Below, in pieces: positions 56,995 to 64,000 of a stretch of 64,000 nt of DNA; the first letter of the stretch is position 1; each line of letters starts with the position of its first letter. Made by a program: the position numbers and the translations under genes. A model generated the notes under the pieces. The model did no database searches, was not told the DNA's origin, and saw only the letters and a list, made by a program, of their open reading frames with translations. Source of the DNA: Apteryx mantelli (lineage: Eukaryota; Chordata; Aves; Apterygiformes; Apterygidae); NCBI RefSeq assembly GCF_036417845.1, contig NC_089984.1:33639447-33703446 (forward strand). Reading direction: 5' to 3'.

Positions 56995-58335
56995 ATGTTT
57001 AACCTGGAGCGCCCGTTCACGGAGAGGGGCCACTTCTTCCCCTCCATGGAGTACCAGCGGCAGCTGGAGGAGGAGGAGGGCTACCCGCCGCCCGGCGCCA
57101 ACGGGACCTTCAACGACAGCGGGGCCGGGCCGGGCTGGGGCACGCCGTACCCCCTGCACACCACCGTCACCCTCATCAGCCTGGCGGGCTTGCTCATGCT
57201 CTTCACCGTCTTCGGCAATGTCCTGGTCATCATTGCCGTCTTCACCAGCCGGGCGCTCAAAGCCCCCCAGAACCTCTTCCTGGTCTCCTTAGCCTCGGCA
57301 GACATCCTGGTGGCCACGCTGGTCATCCCCTTCTCCCTGGCAAACGAGGTCATGGGATACTGGTACTTTGGCAAGGTCTGGTGCGAGATCTACCTGGCCT
57401 TGGATGTCCTCTTCTGTACCTCCTCCATTGTGCACTTGTGTGCCATCAGCCTTGACCGCTACTGGTCCATCACGCAAGCCATCGAGTACAACCTCAAGCG
57501 TACCCCGCGCCGCATCAAGTGCATCATTTTTATTGTCTGGGTCATCTCGGCTGTCATCTCCTTCCCACCACTCATCTCCATTGAGAAGAAGAGTGGGCAG
57601 CAGGCCAACCAGGGGGTGGCAGAGTGCAAGATCAATGATGAGAAGTGGTACATCATCTCTTCCTGCATCGGCTCCTTCTTTGCCCCCTGCCTCATCATGA
57701 TCCTGGTGTACATGCGCATCTACCAGATAGCCAAGAGGCGGACCAGGGTACCACCGAGCAGACGGGCAGAGTGCCCCGAGAAGAGGCAGAATGGCTTGGC
57801 TGACAAGGAGGACCTGCCAGCAACAGCCCAGCTCAACGGGGAGAAGGCAGCAGGAGGCAGCGGTGGGCAGGAGGGAGAGGGAGAGGTCAACGGCATAGAC
57901 ATGGAGGAGACCTCCTCCTCTGAGCACCAGGAGAACAACCAGTGTAAGAAGTCAGACAAACCAGCGAGGGGCAAGGCCAAGACTAAGTTGAGCCAGATTA
58001 AGCCTGGGGACAGTTTGCCCAGGAAGGCGGAGGAGGAGAGGAACACCAAAGGATCCCGGTGGAGGGGCAGGCAGAACCGGGAGAAGCGCTTTACCTTCGT
58101 GCTGGCGGTGGTGATCGGGGTCTTTGTCATCTGCTGGTTCCCCTTCTTCTTCACCTACACGCTGATGGCCGTCTGCAAGAGCTGCTCCGTGCCCGACACC
58201 CTCTTCAAGTTCTTCTTCTGGTTCGGTTACTGCAATAGCTCCTTGAACCCTGTCATCTATACCATTTTCAACCATGACTTCAGACGGGCATTCAAAAGGA
58301 TCCTCTGCAGGATAGAGAGGAAAAGGATTGTTTGA
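56995..58335 (+). CDS. ADRA2A: Alpha-2A adrenergic receptor
   Basis: Seven-transmembrane receptor for noradrenaline and adrenaline. It couples to Gi/o, lowers cAMP, and acts presynaptically to limit transmitter release. Single exon, 446 residues (human 465 with the long start). I chose the ATG at 56995 (MFNLERPF), which aligns with the human long start; the base triplet before it is TTG and not used. N-glycosylation sites at N37 and N40. Seven helices lie at about 55-80, 92-117, 127-149, 174-194, 218-242, 367-391 and 401-424. Key residues: N75, D103, amine-binding D137, DRY 154-156, disulfide C130-C211, catechol-contacting S223 and S227 with C224, CWFP 380-383, NPVIY 418-422 and palmitoyl-type C438. 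The third loop (about 243-366) is shorter than human, and an acidic TSSSE cluster at 306-310 matches the GRK site. ECL3 carries an extra Cys (C394, C397). Confidence 0.98.
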   Translation: MFNLERPFTERGHFFPSMEYQRQLEEEEGYPPPGANGTFNDSGAGPGWGTPYPLHTTVTLISLAGLLMLFTVFGNVLVIIAVFTSRALKAPQNLFLVSLASADILVATLVIPFSLANEVMGYWYFGKVWCEIYLALDVLFCTSSIVHLCAISLDRYWSITQAIEYNLKRTPRRIKCIIFIVWVISAVISFPPLISIEKKSGQQANQGVAECKINDEKWYIISSCIGSFFAPCLIMILVYMRIYQIAKRRTRVPPSRRAECPEKRQNGLADKEDLPATAQLNGEKAAGGSGGQEGEGEVNGIDMEETSSSEHQENNQCKKSDKPARGKAKTKLSQIKPGDSLPRKAEEERNTKGSRWRGRQNREKRFTFVLAVVIGVFVICWFPFFFTYTLMAVCKSCSVPDTLFKFFFWFGYCNSSLNPVIYTIFNHDFRRAFKRILCRIERKRIV

Positions 58336-60290
58336 AAGACCCTTTGCTACCAGCAGGACTAAATGATTCAAGACTTCGTGGGAGAGTAAGGCATGGGTCT
58401 CTTGGGCTGTGCTTGCATGGGATGGTTTCCTTCAGCTTGCACGCTGGAAGCCTTTAAAACCTGAGACGAGCCTGTCAAAACGCCGGGCAGCAGCAGCAGC
58501 GAGGAGCAGCAGGCAAGTGGAAGTCTGAGCCGTGGCATTCGGCTTTCCAGGGGAGGATGGCTTTTGACTTGCTTGGTTATTTTGTTAGTCTTTCTTTCTT
58601 TTTTTTTTTCCTTTTGCCAGAATCTCTCAGTGGATATTTTTGTGACTGCTCAGTTTGACTCTTTAAAGACAAAACAACTGATGTGCAACTCCATGAGATG
58701 AACAACAAAGAGGGAGAGCACCACCTCAGAGGTGTTGGCTTTTTTATGTTGCTGTATCTTTTTTTTTTTTTAATGTTGGGTGTGTAATTAATTTTAAACC
58801 CCTTGTAAAATACAGTATTGTATCCCTGAATCTGAATGTCTTAATTTTTGTAAGGCAAGCAGCTTTGAAACTGTGAATGCTTTAGTAATCTTTGACACCT
58901 TAAAAGTTGCTCTCTTTCTCCTTCCCCCATTCCCCCCCAAACAGTTAGGGTCATTTCCCCTGCCTGGCAGTTTGATAACATTACCAAAATTTCAAATGCC
59001 CTGTTGGTTTTTTGGCTATAAAGCTTAGACTCACAGACCACACAATACTCGTGTTTCTTTTTTTTTTTTTAATATCATACCTGATTCTGTTTAATTTTTG
59101 TGTTGTCTGTGATACAATACAGTTGAGATAAACTAGCAACAAGAGGAGCGTTACTAAAACAGATGCTAATAGACCGGCGGTTCTGCGCGTAGTCAGGGAT
59201 GAGCAGGGGGCTGTGACCGGCTGCTTCTCCTGCACCGCGAGGCTTGGGACCTGGCCGAGCTCCAGCGAGTTGATCTCCGCTCGTACTACGCCGCCCTGCA
59301 GCACTGAAATGTGCTCGATGCTAACTCGCTTCCCCCACCTCCGACTGTAAATAGATAACGTTTCAGAGCGGGTATCAGGGCTCCGCGTACCGTGTTATCT
59401 GATTTGCATTGATTTCTGACGTTTTCACTCCGGCGGGATTTCCTGCGGCGGGGGGTTGTGCACGGAGGCCGTTCTACCTTGCTGAATTACGCGACAAGAG
59501 TTAAGTTTTTTATCGGCCGCTCTCATCTTTTGTAGGAGATACTGAACCGTCCCGTCCCTCTTCCAATCTCAGTCTTATACAGGGCAAAACGCTGAAATGG
59601 GAAACTCACTGACAGGTTTCCTAGTATTTTATAGTGTAATCATGCTTTAAAAAAAAAAAAGAAATATGTAAATATTATGAGACTGGAGCAGGAGAGAAAG
59701 TGTTAATACTGCTCTTTCTTACACTCCTTTCCTGAAATGTCTTTCAGCTCTATCTGCTACAAAAAAAAACACCCCAAACCCCCCCAAACCGAACAGAACA
59801 AATCTAACATCCTTGTGCCATGAAGAAGTGTCTGGAGAATATTAGAAGGAAAAACTTTTTTTGTTTGTTACAGTAAATGAGTTGGAAAGCCTTTTAATGT
59901 TATAACAACAGCTTTATTGTATACTGACTCACTGAAACTGTTTGGAAAAAGCAAAGTTTATTTAAGTCTCTTGTATAAAGTGAATTTGTCTATACTGGAG
60001 TTGTACGGTGCACAGAAAGAGACTTGGAAAAAAATAATACCTTTTTACTTTTGGAAGTGTTTTGTTGATTTTGCTCTCTCTTTGGACTGTGTAATTAACT
60101 CCAAGGGTCCCTGGATGCATTTTGGGACCTGGAGAGCAATGTTTACATTCACTTACATTTTCAGAATTGAATCCTCAAGAGGTGAGGAAAGCAAATAAGC
60201 TGTGCTTTACTGAAGAAAAAAAAAAAAGGAAATTGCTATAATGGATGATTATTTTTATTAAATAAAAAAAGCATTTACAAATCAAGTGTG
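58336..60290 (+). other. ADRA2A: ADRA2A 3' UTR (probable)
   Basis: About 1.95 kb from the TGA to just past AATAAA at 60261. With the leader this gives an mRNA near 3.6 kb, the usual size for the gene. It is mostly AT-rich with T and A runs (58601, 58760, 59060, 59648), and a GC-richer block at 59155-59560. No second coding region was recognised; a 107-codon minus-strand frame at 58981-59304 is taken as chance. Confidence 0.7.
60261..60266 (+). terminator. ADRA2A: ADRA2A polyadenylation signal
   Basis: AATAAA followed by A6 and, about 55 bp later, a T-rich stretch with a TGT motif. It is the first clear canonical hexamer after the ADRA2A stop, at a distance that fits the expected transcript size. 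Confidence 0.65.
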
Positions 60291-60508
60291 AAAACCCTCT
60301 GAATAATGTTAGCTGTATTTTTTTTTTTTTCAGCTGCTTGCCAGTTCTCCAGCAGCTGTGGTCTTGACATCTTTTAAAGAACGTACTGGGAAAAGCACTT
60401 GTGTTTTCTGAAAGGCATTGTTTTACCGGATAAGAAACAATGGCTCAGTTCATTGCGCAGTGGCATAATAACGAATGAGTCCTTGATATTTCTTTTTTTG
60501 TTTTTTCT

Positions 60509-60524
60509 CCCCCCCCCCCCCCCC
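60509..60524. repeat. Poly(C) run
   Basis: Sixteen consecutive C preceded by T-rich sequence (i-motif / G-quadruplex potential on the opposite strand). It lies about 245 bp after the ADRA2A poly(A) signal. Confidence 0.92.
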
Positions 60525-62519
60525 TTTCATGCCACAGTAAGTGCATTCTTGTGCTTCTTAGAAAAGAGGAGCTTAGGGTTTCACGGTGCGGTTTGCTCCC
60601 TGGAAGCGTAGCCTGGCACCCTTTCTGCCCCTCGGTGGGAACGTCTGGCTGGGGCAGCATTTACAGCTGCTTATTAAGGAGGTTTCTAATAATTATGTCA
60701 CAGATGGGATTAGAAACGATTCGGCCAGAAGGCAGGCAGGGGGATTTCTTGATATAGGCAAGGGTCTCCATCCGACTAGAGATGTGGGCTTTGTTTCCAG
60801 GCCCTGAGAGCAGGATGTCCGGGCTTGCTGTCGTTGAGCCAACGCTGCTGAGACCTGTCCTTGCGGGAGGGTGGTGGGAGGTTGTTCTCCGGCTGAACGT
60901 GACGGTGCTGTGTTGACACCTGCCTTGGGATCCGGATCAGCACCCTCTTCTGCTGTGCTCCTTCACTGCCCCAAAAGCCAGGTGGCTCCAAAGGCAGGAT
61001 CCTGCGGGTGCTTTGTTTTGCCCGGCACCACGCGTAACCGTGTGGCTGAGCTTGTGTGCAGTTGTTTGCAGGTTGAGGACCTCCAGGAGGTAACTTTTTG
61101 GAGGTAAATTCCCGCTGTTTCAGCTGGAAGGGGAACGAGGGACGTATTCAAGGGGCTTGCTTCCAAGAGGTGCTACATGCCTTCCCCTTCCACTGGTGTT
61201 CAGGAGCTTTCTGGCTCCCAGTCTTCCCACTGCCTTGGCTGTTTGGGCACCTGAAGTCACCCGACATCCACGCTCTGCCTCTGGTTTGGTGGAAAGTAAG
61301 TGAACAGAGACTTGTGCTGGAGCTGGTGTGCTGGGGCATGCAGCCACAGGGGCCAGCTCTGCACTGCGGTTGCGGTCGCAGGCGCTTGGGCAAGTCTGGG
61401 GACGGGCCAGAGCTGCTGAGCAGCGTTGCTGTTTGGTGTAGGCGCTCTGTGGTGTCCCAGGCTGAACCTCACGAGAGGTGGGGTGAGGATGAGTGGACGG
61501 TGACAGAGAGGGCATACCCCAGGGCTCCTGTGGAGGGAAGACCCTGATTTTCGGTTGTGACCTTGTCATCCCCAGAGACGTCTCCATGTCCCAGCTCATC
61601 GTCTCTCAGCCCACCTGGATTGTGCAAATGATCCAGGCTCTGAGTCTCTGTGGCCAAAGTGGGAAGGTGTCCGTGAGGGTTCACACTAGTAAACGAACTG
61701 GTTTAGGGGTGGGCTGCTGCCGCTGCCCCGGCCTCCTTGTGGGGGCTGTTGCAGGCCAGGAGGGCTTGATCCAGGCACTGTGTCCTACTCTCTGTCTCCC
61801 TCATCTCAGCTGGCACCGTTGACCCTGGAGGGTTTTCCGGAGCTGACAGGAGCCCTCCTGGGCACTGTAGGGGATGGTGCACCGGGTGCAGGAGGTCATC
61901 CAGCGCCATCGGCTACGCTCGCCCCGTCCCTCTGATGCTCTGTCTTCTTCATGGCCAAATCTCTAGCATGGGCTGGAGAGCGATAGGGTTGAGGGTGGTG
62001 ATGGGACTTTAATGGACTTGTAGTTAACGAAGCTTTGTGCAACTGAACTGTGTCCAATTGCTCCCGACTTTCCATCAAAGGTGAAAGCAAAGTGGAAATA
62101 ACCGGAACAGTGCCTTCGGGGTTGTGTCGCTCCCGCTATCAGCATGTTCCTTGCGGTTCAGCCCAGTCAAATAAAGCCTCCAAAGGGCTGTTTCCCTCGG
62201 GGGCAGCGACTCCCTGGGTCTGACATGGCGGAGCTGCCTGCCCGTCCTTGTGGCCAGCGTCTGAATTTCCAACTTGTTGCTTCTTTTGCCACTTCTGACA
62301 GAGCCTTTATTTTGCTGTCCCTGAATTGCTGGTCCTTGCAGTCTCCGCCGTGTCCGCGGCCCTTTGCTCCTGCTGGGGAAGGGCCCGTCCAGGCTGCGGG
62401 GCCCTGCGGGAACCGATTCCTCCCTGCGAGCGGGAGAGCGCCGCCTCGGTGCTCCAAGCTCGTTCCCGTGCCAATGGCACGTTATGGGGCGTAACGAACT
62501 TTGGCTGATTTTTATAACC

Positions 62520-63070
62520 TTTTATTTCGGGGCTCAAAGGTTAACGGCGCACGGGCGGGGAGGGGGGACCTGCCTCCCCGTGCGGCGCGGGCGTCATCCG
62601 GGGCGGCACTGCCGACGGCGCAGCCCGGCCCCGGTGCGCGGAGATGCCGTGGCCGGGCCTGGCGGGTTTCCGTGCGGCGCGGGGCAGCCTGCGGCAGCAC
62701 CCCCGGGTGCAGCCCCGAGGCGCCAGCTCGGCGACACGCGGCGGGTCCCGCCGGGCGCTCTGGCCTGGCGGCGTCCCGAATGTCCCCGGGGAGCGGCAGG
62801 GCTGCACCCTGCTTGGGGCTTCCAGGTCGCCGCGGAGGAGAGCAGCGACTGCCTGCGCCCGTCTCCGAATCCCTCGTCCTGCTAAGGCACCCGCTCGTTT
62901 CTGCGGGGTTTGGGCCCCCGTTCGCAGAGGGGCGAGAGGCTGCTCGCAGGCGGGAGCCGCTCGGAGGTGTCCCAAGGGCAGCGCGCCTGGGCGAGGAACA
63001 ACCTTGGCCTGGGACTCTGCTCACATGATGAAATGAGTTTCCCAGGCCTTGGGGCCCCCCACAGGTTTCG
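62520..63070. promoter_or_regulatory. CpG-rich island downstream of ADRA2A
   Basis: About 550 bp with dense CpG (GCGCACGGGCGGGG, GCGGCGCGGG and similar), flanked by ordinary sequence. Open frames of 130-175 codons occur in most frames, as expected where stops are rare. It may mark an unannotated promoter. No TATA box was identified. Confidence 0.45.
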
Positions 63071-63238
63071 GCCCATGTCCGTCACTACGCTGTGCCGTGA
63101 GTACCCCCCCCCTTCCCAACCAGCCCCCCTGCTCCTCACCCAGGGCTTGCTGGGCCTCCTGCCCTTGGGGTGTCCCTCGGGGTTTGGTGGTTGGCACAGG
63201 TGAGAGGGAGCCGGGTGAGGTTCTCATCCGCTGGAGCA

Positions 63239-63315
63239 TTTTATTTTATATTATATTATATTATATTATATTATATATTTTATTTTATTTTGTTTTGTTT
63301 TATTTTATTTTATTT
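63239..63315. repeat. (TTATA)n/(TTTTA)n microsatellite
   Basis: Pure A/T tract of TTATATTATA units passing into TTTTATTTTA with two TTTTG variants. About 75 bp and likely unstable. Confidence 0.95.
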
Positions 63316-64000
63316 CTTAACGTTGCCTGTTCTTTCACCCCTGGAGGAGTTCAAAGTCTGTGGAGATTAGTTCTTTATTACAGCCAGTGCCCTGGCAAAT
63401 GGCTACACTTGAGCTCTATTGCTGTTTCTACAGTGAACCTCACTTTGTAGCTGGTTTATAATAACATTTTTGCGACTTGTTAAATATTTGTAGCTGCAAT
63501 TGCTGTGCCTTATCCCAAGTTGCAGAAGTGGAGTGAAGAGAGACTGTGATCAGCAGAGAGCCCGTCGCTGGCATTAGCTGCTAATGCTCAATCAGTCCAC
63601 AGACGCTCTGTCGAGGGATACGCAGGGCCAGACCTGGCCGCTCCTTGACCGAAGAGGACTGTAGTCTGAGCCCTGAGGGATGAGCAGAAACACTGTAAAA
63701 CACCCTGCTCGCGGCTGGAGCAAGGCTCAGGCGGCCTGGCTGGTCCCAGGAGGGGGACGTCCCTCAGCCGGCTGTAGCAGAGCCCCCGTACGGGCTCGGT
63801 GGGGGTGCGTCTGCGTGGCCTGGCAAGCCCAGGCAGACATGGTGTTGGACCCCTCTCCGGGAGGTGGGTCGGGTGTCGGATGGAGACGTTGATATTTGAG
63901 CTGGTCATTTAACATCCCTTCCTGGTCAAGAGACCTTCTTGGCCACCGGACGGTTCCCCAGGAGTGCCTGTTCCCTCGGGGACCACCAGCATCTGGGGCC

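Larger units (their letters stand above)
54230..56995 (+). promoter_or_regulatory. ADRA2A: ADRA2A 5' CpG island
   Basis: Roughly 2.5 kb of CpG-dense DNA leading into the ADRA2A coding region. It holds a three-copy 42-43 bp tandem (54486-54608), a GGTTCGGCTC 10-bp tandem (54945-54980), GC-box-like GGGCGGGG/CCGCCC strings, a three-copy 14-bp tandem (56253-56294), a GT-rich tract (about 56340-56617) and the TATA box. Open frames of 400-600 codons on both strands are a by-product of GC content. Confidence 0.75.
60291..64000. other. Intergenic DNA downstream of ADRA2A
   Basis: No recognised gene, RNA or named repeat. It begins with moderate AT content, with a C16 run at 60509-60524, and becomes GC-rich. 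Open frames at 61.1-61.8 kb on both strands overlap and have no domain. A CpG patch and a pentanucleotide microsatellite are listed separately. Confidence 0.7.

Noticed and set aside
55956-57047. 363-codon minus-strand open frame with His-Thr repeats
   Set aside because: The His-Thr repeats are the GT microsatellite read on the other strand; the rest is CpG island and the start of ADRA2A in antisense.
57289-57927. 212-codon minus-strand frame inside ADRA2A
   Set aside because: Shadow of the ADRA2A coding sequence; no independent support.

Overview
The window is nuclear DNA of a vertebrate, almost certainly a bird. It carries two protein-coding genes on the + strand with vertebrate exon-intron structure: the 3' two thirds of SHOC2 and a complete ADRA2A, which are neighbours in tetrapod genomes. 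Recognisable interspersed repeats are almost all CR1-type LINE fragments, the dominant avian/reptilian family. Intergenic distances are short, and the DNA switches from AT-rich to very GC-rich. I cannot name the species.

Layout. Bases 1-12745 are the intron in front of SHOC2 coding exon 3. SHOC2 exons 3-9 lie between 12746 and 36685 and encode residues 235-582 of the leucine-rich-repeat scaffold. Exon 1 and the large exon 2 lie upstream of the window. A 3' UTR of about 2.3 kb probably ends after a doubled AATAAA at 39011-39020. About 17.6 kb of intergenic DNA follows. It is AT-rich to about 44 kb, then increasingly GC-rich, with a small CpG island at 47.5-47.95 kb and a large one from about 54.5 kb. 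ADRA2A has a TATA box at 56672, a single-exon coding region at 56995-58338 (446 codons plus stop, last base 58335) and a 1.9 kb 3' UTR with AATAAA at 60261. The last 3.7 kb has no recognised gene, one CpG-rich patch (62.5-63.1 kb) and a TTATA/TTTTA microsatellite.

Function. SHOC2 is the scaffold of the SHOC2-MRAS-PP1C phosphatase, which removes the inhibitory phosphate from RAF kinases and so promotes RAS-ERK signalling. ADRA2A is the Gi/o-coupled alpha-2A adrenergic receptor. The two are neighbours by old synteny and nothing here suggests co-regulation.

Most interesting points: a 12-codon arginine-rich upstream ORF in the ADRA2A leader, inside a possible short 5' UTR intron; a second in-frame start in ADRA2A; an extra cysteine in the third extracellular loop; a long GT/Z-DNA-prone tract next to the TATA box; several old CR1 LINE remnants, including one in SHOC2 intron 3 whose reverse transcriptase can still be aligned; and an unclassified tandem block abutting a CR1 copy. 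I found no CRISPR array, prokaryotic system, recent provirus or convincing novel gene.
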